Shown here: piece by piece, positions 1 to 9,574 of the stretch
Position numbering within the stretch: position 1 is the first letter of the stretch
How the letters are laid out: each line of letters starts with the position of its first letter
Source: Rhodococcus oxybenzonivorans
GTDB lineage: Bacteria > Actinomycetota > Actinomycetes > Mycobacteriales > Mycobacteriaceae
Assembly (NCBI RefSeq): GCF_003130705.1
Contig: NZ_CP021354.1
Coordinates: 1,240,001-1,304,000 of the forward strand
Direction: 5' to 3'
Length of the DNA: 64,000 nucleotides
The notes under the pieces: generated by a model
The model's input: only the letters and a program-made list of their open reading frames with translations
Databases searched by the model: none
What the model was told of the DNA's origin: nothing
Program-made: the position numbers and the translations under genes

Positions 1-2011
1 GGCCGTCACCTTCAAGGTCGAAAGCCACAACCATCCGTCCTACGTCGAGCCCTACCAGGGTGCGGCCACCGGTGTCGGCGGCATCGTCCGCGACATCATG
101 GCCATGGGCGCGCGGCCCATTGCCGTCATGGACCAGCTGCGTTTCGGTGCGGCGGATGCCCCCGACACGCGGCGCGTGGTCGACGGTGTGGTGCGCGGTG
201 TCGGTGGCTACGGCAACTCGCTCGGGCTGCCCAACGTGGGCGGCGAAACCGTGTTCGACGAGTCGTACGCCGGAAATCCTCTGGTCAACGCCCTGTGTGC
301 TGGTGCCATGCGCGTCGAGGATCTGCATCTCGCCTTCGCCTCGGGTGCCGGTAACAAGATCATTCTGTTCGGTGCCCGCACCGGACTCGACGGCATCGGC
401 GGCGTGTCCGTGCTTGCGTCGGAGACGTTCGACGGCGACGAGAGCGGGGACGAAGCCGACGGCGGAGCATCGAAGAGCAGAAAGAAGCTCCCGGCGGTGC
501 AGGTGGGTGATCCGTTCACCGAGAAGGTGCTCATCGAGTGCTGTCTCGAGCTGTATGCCGCCAAGCTCGTGGTCGGTATCCAGGACCTCGGTGGTGCCGG
601 ACTGTCCTGCGCCACGTCCGAGTTGGCCGCGGCGGGCGACGGCGGCATGCACATCGACCTCGAGCAGGTCCCGATGCGCGCGACGGGCATGACGGCGGCG
701 GAGGTGCTGTCCAGCGAGTCGCAGGAACGTATGTGTGCCGTCGTGACTCCCGAGAACGTGGATGCGTTCATGGCCGTGTGCAAGAAGTGGGACGTTCTCG
801 CCACGGTGATCGGCGAGGTCACCGACGGTGACCATCTCACCATTTCCTGGCACGGCGAAACCGTCGTCGACGTGCCGCCGCGCACCGTCGCCCACGAGGG
901 CCCTGTCTACGAGCGTCCCGTGCAGCGGCCCGCGAGCCAGGATGCGCTGGTCGCGAACACCACGGCGGGGCTGAAGCGGCCCGAGTCCGCCGACGAGCTG
1001 AAGGCGACGCTGCTGAAGATGATCGCGTCGCCGGCGCTGTGCAGCCGGAAGTGGATCACCGAGCAGTACGACCGTTACGTCCGCGGCAACACGGTACTGG
1101 CCGAAAATGCCGATTCCGGTGTCATCCGGATCGACGAGGAGACGGGCCGCGGCATCGCCCTGGCCACCGATGCGTCCGGTCGCTACACCGCACTCGACCC
1201 GTACACCGGAGCGCAGCTGGCACTCGCCGAGGCGTTCCGCAACGTTGCCGTCACCGGAGCCACCCCGAAGGCCGTCAGCAACTGCCTCAATTTCGGATCC
1301 CCGGAAGACCCGGGCGTGATGTGGCAGTTCCAGCAGGCCGTGCGCGGTCTGGCCGATGGCTGCGCCAAGCTGGGCATTCCCGTCACCGGTGGCAACGTGA
1401 GCTTCTACAACCAGACCGGTTCCACGCCGATCCTGCCCACCCCGGTGGTCGCGGTGCTCGGCGTCATCGACGACGTGCACCGGCGCATCCCCACGGGCCT
1501 CGGTCTCGAACCCGGTGAAACGCTGATCCTGCTCGGCGAGACGCGCGACGAATTCGACGGTTCGATCTGGTCGCAGGTCGAGCACGGACATCTCGGCGGC
1601 GTTCCCCCGCGGGTCGATCTCGACCGCGAGCAGCTTCTCGCCGACATCCTTCTGGCGTCGTCGCGTGACGGGCTGGTGTCTGCCGCACACGATCTGTCGG
1701 AGGGTGGCCTCGCGCAGGCTGTCGTCGAGGCCGCGCTCGCCGGTGAAACCGGTTGCCGCATCCTGCTTCCCGACGACGCCGATCCGTTCGTCACCTTGTT
1801 CTCCGAGTCGTCGGGCCGCGTGCTCGTCGCCGTCCCGCGTACGGAAGAAACTCGCTTTACCGGAATGTGCACGGCACGTAACCTCCCGTGGGTGCGCATC
1901 GGTGTGGTGGACGAAGGCTCCGACTCCGTGGAGATCCAGGGACAATTCTCGATCACCCTTGCCGAACTGCGGGCGACGTCAGAAGCGACCCTGCCGGCGT
2001 TGTTCGGGTGA
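1..2011 (+). CDS. purL: Phosphoribosylformylglycinamidine synthase II (3' part)
   Basis: Catalyses the ATP- and glutamine-dependent step FGAR to FGAM in de novo purine synthesis; PurL is the synthetase subunit acting with PurQ and PurS. The reading frame is already open at base 2, so the 5' end lies outside the window. About 669 residues are visible against roughly 765 for actinobacterial PurL. The first visible residues carry the family block [20 protein letters not shown], followed by two AIRS-type halves ([12 protein letters not shown] in the first, [12 protein letters not shown] and [13 protein letters not shown] in the second). The stop is at 2011 and the next gene starts 4 bases later. 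Identification is firm; only the N-terminus is missing. Confidence 0.97.
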   Translation, partial: AVTFKVESHNHPSYVEPYQGAATGVGGIVRDIMAMGARPIAVMDQLRFGAADAPDTRRVVDGVVRGVGGYGNSLGLPNVGGETVFDESYAGNPLVNALCAGAMRVEDLHLAFASGAGNKIILFGARTGLDGIGGVSVLASETFDGDESGDEADGGASKSRKKLPAVQVGDPFTEKVLIECCLELYAAKLVVGIQDLGGAGLSCATSELAAAGDGGMHIDLEQVPMRATGMTAAEVLSSESQERMCAVVTPENVDAFMAVCKKWDVLATVIGEVTDGDHLTISWHGETVVDVPPRTVAHEGPVYERPVQRPASQDALVANTTAGLKRPESADELKATLLKMIASPALCSRKWITEQYDRYVRGNTVLAENADSGVIRIDEETGRGIALATDASGRYTALDPYTGAQLALAEAFRNVAVTGATPKAVSNCLNFGSPEDPGVMWQFQQAVRGLADGCAKLGIPVTGGNVSFYNQTGSTPILPTPVVAVLGVIDDVHRRIPTGLGLEPGETLILLGETRDEFDGSIWSQVEHGHLGGVPPRVDLDREQLLADILLASSRDGLVSAAHDLSEGGLAQAVVEAALAGETGCRILLPDDADPFVTLFSESSGRVLVAVPRTEETRFTGMCTARNLPWVRIGVVDEGSDSVEIQGQFSITLAELRATSEATLPALFG

Positions 2012-2014
2012 TGC

Positions 2015-3784
2015 GTGGTCGAATCGGGGGCGCTGGACAGGATTGACACCGAGCCGCGGGAACGCCCGCGGCTCGGTGGATCGATCCGTCTTCGCGACTC
2101 CCGGCTCGAAAGATTGTGGCGTCTACTGCGTCTCGACGTCACCGGCATCGCCTGTGCGACGCTGTTCTTCTGCTGGTCGCTCACGCCGTCGTTGCTGCCT
2201 CGCGACTGGCTGTTCCAGGGTCTGATCGGGGGGATCAACGCCGCGATCGGCTACGCGTTCGGTACGGCGCTCGGTTGGGCCGTGCGCCGGTACTTTTTGC
2301 GACGCAAGGCGTGGTGGCCGCTGCCGGAGTCACGGTCCACCACGATCACGGTATTCGTCACGGTCACCTCCGTGGTGGTGAGCCTGGTGATGCTCGGGTA
2401 CTCGGCGGCGTGGCAGCGGGAGATCGCCGGCCTCATGGGCGCCGAGGGCACCTCGACCACGGGATACATCCGTACCGGTGGGCTCAGCTTGCTGGTCGGT
2501 GGGGCCATCGTCTCGGGGTGGCGGCTGCTGCGCGAGTTGGTGCGATGGATAGCGGGCCGTTTGATCCGGCGCTGGCACCTCGCAATTCCCACCGCCACGA
2601 CAGCGGGCATCCTCATCGTCACGGTGTTGTTCCTGCTCCTCGTCGACGGGGTTCTGGTACGCGGCATCTATGCCGTCGCCAATCTCGGGTTCAGCCTGCA
2701 GAATTCGTCCACCCGGGACGGTGTCGTCCAGCCGGTCGACCCCGAAAAGTCGGGCAGCCCGGCGTCGTTCGCGCCGTGGGACACGCTCGGGTACGAGGGC
2801 CGCAACTTCGTCTCCCGGGGGCTGGACGCAGCCGGACTCACTGCAGCGAACGGCACACCGGCCGTAAACCCGATCCGTGTCTATGCCGGCCTCGAGACGG
2901 CCGAGGACGCGGAGGCCCGCATGGACATCGTCATCGACGAACTCGAGCGGACCGGGGCATTCCAGCGCGAGGTGCTGGTGATCATTCCGACCACGGGAAC
3001 GGGATGGGTGAATCCCACTGCAGCGCAGGCTATCGAGCTCGTTCACAACGGAAACACCGCGTTGGTGGCCAGTCAGTATTCCTTCCTGCCGAGTTGGGTG
3101 TCCTTCCTCGCCGACCGAGACAAGGCCGCCGAGGCGGGAAGGCAACTCATCGGCCGGGTGCACGAACGTTGGCTCCAGGAGCCCGAGGCAACCCGTCCCA
3201 AATTGCTGGTCTACGGCGAGAGTCTCGGGACTCAGGCGGGGGAGGGTGCCTTCGACACGCTGACCGACATCCGGCAGACCGTCGACGGTGTGCTCTGGGT
3301 CGGCCCGCCCAATGCAAACCGCTTGTGGGGGCAGTTGATCGAGCGTCGTGACCCCGGCACCTCTGAGGTGGATCCGGAGTACTCCGCGGGTCTGGTGGTG
3401 CGATTCGCCGACGACGCCGCCGACATGGTCGACAACACCGGGGAGTGGCTCTCTCCCCGGATCCTCTACGTGCAACACGCATCCGATCCGGTGGTGTGGT
3501 GGTCGCCGGACCTCGCGTTCACCAGACCGGACTGGTTGAAGGAACCGCCGGGCGACGACCGCTCACCGTCGATGAAATGGTTTCCCTTCGTGACGTTCTG
3601 GCAGGTGTCGGCCGATCTCACCAACGCGGCCGGAGTTCCGGACGGGCACGGTCACAATTACGGGACGCTGGTGCTCGACGGGTGGGTCACCGTTGCTCAG
3701 CCCGAGGGATGGACACCGCTCGACACCATGCGGGTCCGGACGGCCCTCGACATGCTTGCCGGTAGCGAGGGTCCCGAGAAGTGA
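2015..3784 (+). CDS. Membrane alpha/beta-hydrolase (Abhydrolase_9 family)
   Basis: A 589-residue protein with a GTG start 4 bases after the purL stop, so probably co-transcribed. The N-terminal 220 residues hold about five hydrophobic segments (for example around residues 45-62, 70-90, 110-130 and 195-215), as in the Abhydrolase_9 N-terminal region. The soluble C-terminal part has a nucleophile elbow GESLG with Ser at about residue 403, and a late GHGHNYG stretch that could supply the catalytic His. Family members are membrane-bound actinobacterial putative esterases of unknown substrate. It overlaps the next gene by 4 bases, suggesting translational coupling. Family assignment is good; the function is unknown. 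Confidence 0.8.
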   Translation: MVESGALDRIDTEPRERPRLGGSIRLRDSRLERLWRLLRLDVTGIACATLFFCWSLTPSLLPRDWLFQGLIGGINAAIGYAFGTALGWAVRRYFLRRKAWWPLPESRSTTITVFVTVTSVVVSLVMLGYSAAWQREIAGLMGAEGTSTTGYIRTGGLSLLVGGAIVSGWRLLRELVRWIAGRLIRRWHLAIPTATTAGILIVTVLFLLLVDGVLVRGIYAVANLGFSLQNSSTRDGVVQPVDPEKSGSPASFAPWDTLGYEGRNFVSRGLDAAGLTAANGTPAVNPIRVYAGLETAEDAEARMDIVIDELERTGAFQREVLVIIPTTGTGWVNPTAAQAIELVHNGNTALVASQYSFLPSWVSFLADRDKAAEAGRQLIGRVHERWLQEPEATRPKLLVYGESLGTQAGEGAFDTLTDIRQTVDGVLWVGPPNANRLWGQLIERRDPGTSEVDPEYSAGLVVRFADDAADMVDNTGEWLSPRILYVQHASDPVVWWSPDLAFTRPDWLKEPPGDDRSPSMKWFPFVTFWQVSADLTNAAGVPDGHGHNYGTLVLDGWVTVAQPEGWTPLDTMRVRTALDMLAGSEGPEK

Positions 3785-4425
3785 GCAGATCGTCGTCCGT
3801 GTTGGTGGCAACGGCGGTCGTGGTGTGGAACAACGGGATACTTCCGCGGTGCGGGTGGGGGCCGTACGGGCGCGCGGTCGCCGGCGCCGCAACGGCGCTG
3901 ACAGCGGTGGGAGTGGCGCGCGCCGCCGGGTACAGCCGGAACGAACTAGGGGTGTCCCCTTCCACAGTGCCTGCGGGACTGCGATACGGCGCGGCGGCCG
4001 CTCTGATCCCGGTGGTCGCAGGTGCCACGGCCGTAGTGGCGCAGCCGTGGCGAAGTGGGATACCGCGCGCAGCGTATTCCGCGGACTTCTACGGCTGGGT
4101 CGGTTTTCGGATACCCGTGGGCACGGTGGTCGCCGAGGAACTGCTGTTCCGCAGCGTCCTGAGCGCCGTCCTGCAACGGGTGTGGTCACCGCGGACCGCG
4201 CGTGCGTTGCATGCGGTGACGTTCGGACTCTGGCACGTTCGGGCCGCCCGACTCGCGCACGAGAGTGTCCTCGGCACGGTGATCGTCACCGCCGCATCGG
4301 GGGTGTTGTTCGAAGAGCTGAGGCGCCGGAGCGGCAGCGTCGTAGCGCCCGCACTGCTGCACCTTTCGGTCAACGTCGCCGGCGCGGTGGCCGCCCGGGC
4401 CGCGGAACCCGGACCAGTAGATTGA
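3781..4425 (+). CDS. CPBP family intramembrane metalloprotease
   Basis: A 214-residue membrane protein starting with GTG inside the stop of the preceding hydrolase gene (GTGA overlap). It shows the two hallmark motifs of the CPBP/CAAX-like protease family: EELLFRS (the EExxxR motif, near residue 120) and FGLWHV (FxxxH, near residue 145). Several hydrophobic segments surround them, consistent with an integral glutamic-type intramembrane protease. Substrate unknown; some family members process prenylated or bacteriocin-like peptides, others have no known role. The coupling suggests one operon with the upstream membrane hydrolase. Confidence 0.8.
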   Translation: MSRSSSVLVATAVVVWNNGILPRCGWGPYGRAVAGAATALTAVGVARAAGYSRNELGVSPSTVPAGLRYGAAAALIPVVAGATAVVAQPWRSGIPRAAYSADFYGWVGFRIPVGTVVAEELLFRSVLSAVLQRVWSPRTARALHAVTFGLWHVRAARLAHESVLGTVIVTAASGVLFEELRRRSGSVVAPALLHLSVNVAGAVAARAAEPGPVD

Positions 4426-4429
4426 AGGC

Positions 4430-4813
4430 ATGCCGCGTCGAGCCGTGAACCCAGCCGAGATGAGGGCGGCCGTCCTGGAAATCGGCCCGTGGTTACGCGG
4501 GGACACCGTCGAGAAGCCGTCCCGGACCGTCCTCGCTGCGGCGGTCCGGCTCAGCGCCCGAACTCTCGAGCAGGTGGCCCCCGGATCGAGTGTCGAGGTG
4601 AGGGTTCCCCCGTTCGTGGCGGTGCAGTGCATCGAGGGCCCGCGCCACACGAGGGGCACACCACCCAACGTGGTGGAAACCGACCCGCGGACGTGGTTGC
4701 TCCTCGTGACGGGCCTGATCGACTTCGATGAGGCGACTCAGGGCGGCGGGGTCACCGTGTCGGGGGCCCGCGCCGGGGAGATCGCCCACTGGTTGCCGCT
4801 GCTGCGGGTGTAG
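4430..4813 (+). CDS. Sterol carrier (SCP2-like) family protein
   Basis: A 127-residue soluble protein starting at ATG 4 bases after the CPBP gene. It resembles the actinobacterial sterol-carrier family protein found at the same place (between purL and purF) in mycobacteria. The conserved stretch PPFVAVQCIEGPRHTRGTPP and a C-terminal IDFDEA segment are typical. No catalytic residues are recognisable. It is convergent with the cyclopropane synthase gene, and the two stops are adjacent (4813/4814). Its role in purine or lipid metabolism is not known; the assignment rests on conserved position and sequence impression. Confidence 0.7.
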   Translation: MPRRAVNPAEMRAAVLEIGPWLRGDTVEKPSRTVLAAAVRLSARTLEQVAPGSSVEVRVPPFVAVQCIEGPRHTRGTPPNVVETDPRTWLLLVTGLIDFDEATQGGGVTVSGARAGEIAHWLPLLRV

Positions 4814-6130
4814 TCAGCCCAGCCACAACGAACGGGTGCGCGGCAGCCCGCTCGACCCGTCGTCGGACGGACGAACGGCGAGCACCTGATGAATCGTCAG
4901 CCGGTCCTTCTCCTCGAAGCCCAGCGCGCTGGCGGCGAGATAGAGCAGCCAGGTACGGGCGCGTTCACCGCCGACGAGACGAACCGCGTCGTCCCAGGAG
5001 TCGCGTAACCGGTCGACCCAGGCGCGCAGAGTGAGCGCGTAGTGCTCGCGCAGCGCCTCGGTGTCGCGGACTTCGAGTCCGGCGCGTTCGAATGCGTCCA
5101 CCGTTCTGCTCAACGGCAGCACCTCCCCGTCGGGGAAGATGTAGTTGTCGATCAGGCCGTTGCCGTTGCCGCCCTCGCGTGCGACGACCGACGCGATGGC
5201 ATGGTTGAGGAGGCGTCCTTCCGGCTTCAGGAGGCCGAACAGCTTCGCGGCGTATCCGGGCAGGGCCGACGCGCCCACGTGTTCCGACATACCGATGCTG
5301 GAGATGGCGTCGTAGGGCCCGTCGGCGACGTCGCGATAGTCCTGCACCCGAATCTCGATCCGGTCGGTCAGTCCCGCCTCCTCCACCCGCGCCCGCGCCC
5401 ATTGGCACTGCTCACGGCTCAGCGTGATCCCGACGACGGACACGTCGTACTTCTCGGCGGCATGGAGCGCCATCGACCCCCAGCCGCAACCGATGTCCAG
5501 CAGTCGCATGCCCGGTCCGAGTCCGAGCTTGCGGCAGATCAGATCCAGTTTGTCGATCTGCGCGTCGTCGAGCGTTCCGCTGTCGCCGGAACTCTTCGGT
5601 TGCCGGTCCCAGTATCCGCACGAATACACCATCGTCGGGCCCAAGAAGAGCCGGTAGAAATCGTTGCCCACGTCGTAGTGGTGGGAGACGGATGATGCGT
5701 CGCGCGCCTTGGTGTGCTTGGCGCCGCGGCGTCGCGACACCTCCACGGACGGCGGCCGCGGTGGCAGGCCGGGACCGGCGAGACGGAGGAACGTGGCCAG
5801 TGACCGCAGGACGATGCGCCGATCCGGGCTGCGGAGGCTCAATTTACCCAGCCGGTCGACGAGTTGGGGGAGGGTCAGCAACCGGAAGATGTCGCCGTCG
5901 ATCTCGAGGTCGCCGGACACGTAGGCCCGCACGAACCCCAGCTCGTTCGGCGACCACAGCACTCGGCGGATCGCCCGGCGGTTCCGGAACACGACGGTGA
6001 GGTCCGCATCGGCCCCCGCCTCGGAGCCGTCCCAGCATCGGACGCGCACCGGAAGTGGTATTCCGATGACGCCCTCGAAGGCGTCGAGGAGGCGTGTGGC
6101 CGCGGTCGGAGCCGTGGTGCGGACAGTCAA
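4814..6130 (-). CDS. Cyclopropane-fatty-acyl-phospholipid synthase family methyltransferase
   Basis: A 438-residue protein of the CFA/mycolic-acid cyclopropane synthase family, which transfers a methylene group from S-adenosylmethionine to a lipid double bond. SSVSHHYDVGNDFYRLFLGP and VYSCGYW are the substrate-side family motifs, and LLDIGCGWGS (about residue 200) is the SAM-binding loop. GMSEHVG follows. The chosen start is TTG at 6130, giving the usual family length; the frame stays open far upstream (to about 7516) only because it runs antisense to purF. Divergent from purF with a 171-base gap. Whether it acts on phospholipids or another lipid cannot be told from sequence. Confidence 0.88.
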   Translation of the reverse strand: MTVRTTAPTAATRLLDAFEGVIGIPLPVRVRCWDGSEAGADADLTVVFRNRRAIRRVLWSPNELGFVRAYVSGDLEIDGDIFRLLTLPQLVDRLGKLSLRSPDRRIVLRSLATFLRLAGPGLPPRPPSVEVSRRRGAKHTKARDASSVSHHYDVGNDFYRLFLGPTMVYSCGYWDRQPKSSGDSGTLDDAQIDKLDLICRKLGLGPGMRLLDIGCGWGSMALHAAEKYDVSVVGITLSREQCQWARARVEEAGLTDRIEIRVQDYRDVADGPYDAISSIGMSEHVGASALPGYAAKLFGLLKPEGRLLNHAIASVVAREGGNGNGLIDNYIFPDGEVLPLSRTVDAFERAGLEVRDTEALREHYALTLRAWVDRLRDSWDDAVRLVGGERARTWLLYLAASALGFEEKDRLTIHQVLAVRPSDDGSSGLPRTRSLWLG

Positions 6131-6301
6131 CGGAAGACCCCACTCTGTCGATCCGAGCTTCCGATCGGTATCGAAACTAACCGATGTCGGCCCGTCCGTC
6201 CCGGATCTGCACACACGCATAGGGCACCGTGGCCGAGCCGACCGCCGACGGCACGTAGACTGTGGGTGCCCCTCACACGCCCATCCCCAGGGAGCACCCC
6301 G

Positions 6302-7885
6302 GTGACCAGAGCCGATCTGTCGGTCAACAGTCCTAATCTCCTCTCTTCGAACCCGTCCGACGAGGACGAGAACGAACCCCGCGAAGAATGCGGCGTCTTC
6401 GGCGTCTGGGCGCCGGGAGAGGATGTGGCGAAACTCACGTACTACGGGCTCTATGCTCTGCAGCACCGTGGACAGGAAGCGGCAGGCATTGCCGTCGCGG
6501 ACGGCTCCCAGGTGCTGGTGTTCAAAGACCTCGGTCTGGTCAGTCAGGTGTTCGACGAGCAGACGTTGGCCGCCATGCCCGGGCACGTCGCCGTAGGGCA
6601 CTGCCGGTACTCGACCACGGGATCGACCACGTGGGAGAACGCCCAGCCGATCTTCCGGACCACCGCCGCGGGCAGCGGCATCGCTCTCGGACACAACGGC
6701 AACCTGGTGAACACGGCGGAGTTGGCCGGACGGGCGCGGGAAGCCGGGCTGGTCAACGACAAGCGCCCTGGCGGCGCCACCTCCGATTCGGATGTCGTCG
6801 GTGCGCTCCTCGCGCATGCCGCCACGGACAGCACCATCGAGCAGGCGGCCATGAAGCTGCTGCCGACGCTGCGCGGCGCGTTCTGTCTCACCTTCATGGA
6901 CGAGCACACTCTCTACGCGGCCCGAGACCCGCACGGCATCCGCCCACTCTGTCTCGGCCGCCTGGACCGCGGCTGGGTGGTCGCCAGCGAGACCGCCGCC
7001 CTCGACATCGTCGGTGCATCCTTCGTCCGCGACATCGAGCCCGGTGAACTCCTCGCCATCGATGCCGACGGAGTCCGCTCCTCCCGCTTCGCGAACCCCG
7101 AGCCCAAGGGCTGCGTGTTCGAGTACGTGTACCTGGCGCGCCCGGACAGCGTGATCGCCGGCCGTTCGGTGCACTCCACCCGCGTCGAGATCGGCCGTCG
7201 ACTCGCCACCGAGCATCCGGCCGACGGCGACCTCGTGATTCCGGTTCCGGAGTCGGGCACCCCCGCCGCGGTCGGGTACGCGCAGGGGTCGGGAATTCCG
7301 TACGGCCAGGGGTTGATGAAGAACGCCTACGTGGGCCGTACATTCATCCAGCCGTCCCAGACCATTCGTCAGCTCGGTATCCGGCTCAAACTCAATCCGC
7401 TCAAGGAAGTCATCCGAGGTAAACGTCTCGTCGTGGTGGACGACTCCATCGTCCGCGGCAACACGCAGCGTGCACTCATCCGTATGCTGCGGGAGGCGGG
7501 TGCTCTCGAAATCCACGTCCGGATCGCCTCACCGCCGGTCAAATGGCCCTGCTTCTACGGCATCGACTTCGCCTCGCCCGCCGAGCTGATCGCCAACGGC
7601 GCCGGTGGCGGAGCCGAGCCCGGAAGCTTCGACGAGATGCTTGAAGGCGTCCGCCGATCCATCGGCGCCGACACCCTCGGCTATATCTCCACCGACGGGA
7701 TGATCGCGGCCACCGAGCAGCCCGCCACGCGGCTGTGCACGGCGTGCTTCACCGGCACCTATCCCATCGCACTTCCGACGGAAACGTCGATCGGCAAGAA
7801 CGTCCTCGAAGGAATGCTCGAGAGCGCGGCAGGCGGTCCCGCCACCCGGGACAACGACAACGCGCACGCGCTCAGCCGACCCTAG
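6302..7885 (+). CDS. purF: Amidophosphoribosyltransferase
   Basis: First committed enzyme of de novo purine synthesis: PRPP + glutamine to 5-phosphoribosylamine. A GTG start at 6302, preceded by GGGAG, gives 527 residues. A 29-residue propeptide precedes ECGVFGVW, where Cys30 is the expected Ntn-type glutaminase nucleophile exposed after cleavage. The PRPP loop VVVDDSIVRGNT lies near residue 378, and late cysteines (CFYGID, LCTACFTG) match the Fe-S cluster type of PurF. Followed 118 bases later by purM, as in mycobacteria. Divergent from the cyclopropane synthase gene. Confidence 0.97.
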   Translation: MTRADLSVNSPNLLSSNPSDEDENEPREECGVFGVWAPGEDVAKLTYYGLYALQHRGQEAAGIAVADGSQVLVFKDLGLVSQVFDEQTLAAMPGHVAVGHCRYSTTGSTTWENAQPIFRTTAAGSGIALGHNGNLVNTAELAGRAREAGLVNDKRPGGATSDSDVVGALLAHAATDSTIEQAAMKLLPTLRGAFCLTFMDEHTLYAARDPHGIRPLCLGRLDRGWVVASETAALDIVGASFVRDIEPGELLAIDADGVRSSRFANPEPKGCVFEYVYLARPDSVIAGRSVHSTRVEIGRRLATEHPADGDLVIPVPESGTPAAVGYAQGSGIPYGQGLMKNAYVGRTFIQPSQTIRQLGIRLKLNPLKEVIRGKRLVVVDDSIVRGNTQRALIRMLREAGALEIHVRIASPPVKWPCFYGIDFASPAELIANGAGGGAEPGSFDEMLEGVRRSIGADTLGYISTDGMIAATEQPATRLCTACFTGTYPIALPTETSIGKNVLEGMLESAAGGPATRDNDNAHALSRP

Positions 7886-8003
7886 GCCAGTACATCGGGT
7901 CGGCCGTCGAATGTGCTCCGGTACCGTAAGGGCGCAATCACAGCACTCGATTGCCCGACCGACACCACATTGACGAGCAACAGAAGGCTGGAGTAACAAC
8001 CAC

Positions 8004-9083
8004 ATGACCGAGGATCCGACAAGTCGCCCTGGAGCGTCCTACGCCGCCGCGGGAGTCGACATCGCCGCAGGCGATCGGGCGGTGGAACTCTTCGCGCCCC
8101 TGGCCAAGAAGGCCAGCCGTCCCGAGGTTCTCGGGGGTCTGGGTGGATTCGCGGGTCTGTTCGCGCTCAAGGGTGATTACAAGGAGCCGCTGCTCGCGGC
8201 CTCCACGGACGGTGTCGGCACCAAGCTCGCCGTCGCCCAGGCGCTCGACAAGCACGACACGGTCGGACTCGACCTGGTCGCGATGGTCGTCGACGATCTC
8301 GTGGTGTGCGGCGCCGAGCCGCTGTTCCTCCAGGACTACATCGCTGTCGGACGGGTCGTCCCCGAGCGGGTCGCCGAGCTGGTCAGCGGCATCGCCGAGG
8401 GCTGCATCCAGGCCGGCTGCGCGCTGCTGGGCGGCGAGACGGCAGAGCACCCCGGCGTGATGGCCGACGGTGACTACGACCTGTCGGCGACCGGCATCGG
8501 CGTAGTCGAGGCCGACCAGGTCCTCGGTCCCGACCGGGTCCGGCCCGGCGACGTCGTGATCGCCATGGGCTCCTCCGGTCTGCATTCCAATGGTTACTCG
8601 CTCGCTCGCAAGGTGCTGCTCGAGATCGACCACATGAGCTTGACGGCCCACGTCGACGAGTTCGGCCGCACGCTGGGCGAAGAAATGCTCGAGCCCACGA
8701 AGATCTACGCAAAGGACTGCCTGGCCCTCGCCGCCGAGACCGACGTGCGCACGTTCTGTCACGTCACCGGCGGGGGACTTGCCAACAACCTGGCCCGGGT
8801 CATGCCCAAGGGGCTCGTCGCCGAACTCGATCGCGGAACCTGGAGCCCCGCTCCCATCTTCGCGATGATCGCGCAGCGCGGTCGCGTCGAGCGCAGTGAG
8901 ATGGAACAGACGTTCAACATGGGTGTCGGCATGGTTGCCATCGTGGCTCCCGAAGACGTCGATCGTGCGCTGGCCGTCCTGACGGCACGGCACATCGACT
9001 GCTGGACGTTGGGCAGCATCAAGAAGTCGCACGACGCCTCGGAGCTGCGGGCTCAGCTCGCCGGGGACCACCCGCGATTCTGA
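8004..9083 (+). CDS. purM: Phosphoribosylformylglycinamidine cyclo-ligase (AIR synthetase)
   Basis: Converts FGAM to AIR using ATP, the step after PurL. It has 359 residues starting at ATG 8004, preceded by GGAG. The AIRS-family features are LLAASTDGVGTKLAV near residue 70, the glycine-rich HVTGGGLANNLARV, and FNMGVGMV near the C-terminus. Same strand as purF after a 118-base gap with no obvious terminator, so they probably form one purine operon. Two strong hairpins follow its stop. Confidence 0.97.
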   Translation: MTEDPTSRPGASYAAAGVDIAAGDRAVELFAPLAKKASRPEVLGGLGGFAGLFALKGDYKEPLLAASTDGVGTKLAVAQALDKHDTVGLDLVAMVVDDLVVCGAEPLFLQDYIAVGRVVPERVAELVSGIAEGCIQAGCALLGGETAEHPGVMADGDYDLSATGIGVVEADQVLGPDRVRPGDVVIAMGSSGLHSNGYSLARKVLLEIDHMSLTAHVDEFGRTLGEEMLEPTKIYAKDCLALAAETDVRTFCHVTGGGLANNLARVMPKGLVAELDRGTWSPAPIFAMIAQRGRVERSEMEQTFNMGVGMVAIVAPEDVDRALAVLTARHIDCWTLGSIKKSHDASELRAQLAGDHPRF

Positions 9084-9097
9084 CGACGATCTGACAA

Positions 9098-9132
9098 AGC
9101 CGGACGGGGCGAGCTAGCGGCCCTGTCCGGCT
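9098..9132. terminator. Hairpin downstream of purM
   Basis: A 12-bp stem (AGCCGGACGGGG with CCCTGTCCGGCT, one G-U pair) starting 15 bases after the purM stop. It lacks a clear T-run, so it may act with the next hairpin in ending purM transcription. Confidence 0.6.
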
Positions 9133-9142
9133 GAAGATGTGG

Positions 9143-9178
9143 AAATGAGGGGGAGCCGGACTCGGCTCCCCCTCATTT
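9143..9178. terminator. Bidirectional terminator between purM and DUF3073 gene
   Basis: A perfect 16-bp inverted repeat with a 4-base loop (gact). The arms carry AAATGAGGGGGAGCCG and its complement, so each strand ends in ATTT after a GC-rich stem. It sits between two convergent genes and can serve both. Confidence 0.85.
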
Positions 9179-9192
9179 CGTTGTCGCTACTA

Positions 9193-9393
9193 TCAGCGCC
9201 GCCAGTCGTCATCGTCCTCCAAGGAGTACCCCTCCCTGTCGGCACGCTGGTCAGCAAAGACCTCGTCCCGATGCGAGTTGGACGACCCACCTGAGAGCTC
9301 TCGTTGCAGGCTGTCAAAATCCGTGGTCGGTACGCTGTACTTCAACTCGCGTGCAACCTTGGTCTGCTTTGCCTTAGCCCGGCCGCGGCCCAT
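9193..9393 (-). CDS. DUF3073 small acidic-tailed protein
   Basis: A 66-residue protein beginning MGRGRAKAKQTKVARELKYS and ending in a very acidic DDDDW stretch, the signature of the actinobacterial DUF3073 family, at the same position (after purM, opposite strand) as in mycobacteria. The start at 9393 was chosen because the family begins with MGRGRAKAKQTKVAREL and a GAGGGGG ribosome site lies just upstream; the longer open frame is not supported. A GC-rich hairpin (about 9400-9422) overlaps this ribosome site on the minus strand. Basic head and acidic tail suggest a nucleic-acid or ribosome contact, but the function is unknown. Confidence 0.85.
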   Translation of the reverse strand: MGRGRAKAKQTKVARELKYSVPTTDFDSLQRELSGGSSNSHRDEVFADQRADREGYSLEDDDDWRR

Positions 9394-9574
9394 GGCTGAC
9401 CCCCTCGCGCTTTCGCGGGGCGGCCTGGGGAATTTGGCGGCCCCGTTTGAGTGTGTAAGTTCCTGCCCACACTCTAGCGTGGAAAAGTCGCTCGCGCTTC
9501 CATCCACCGCCTGTCGTGGTGTCTGTTGTGTCTCACCCAGTGCGCGAGCAGCCAGAATGCCGAAATTATTCGGC

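Noticed and set aside
4814..7516. A 900-residue minus-strand protein
   Set aside because: Only the part from 6130 down is the cyclopropane synthase; the rest is antisense to purF and shows no family motifs.
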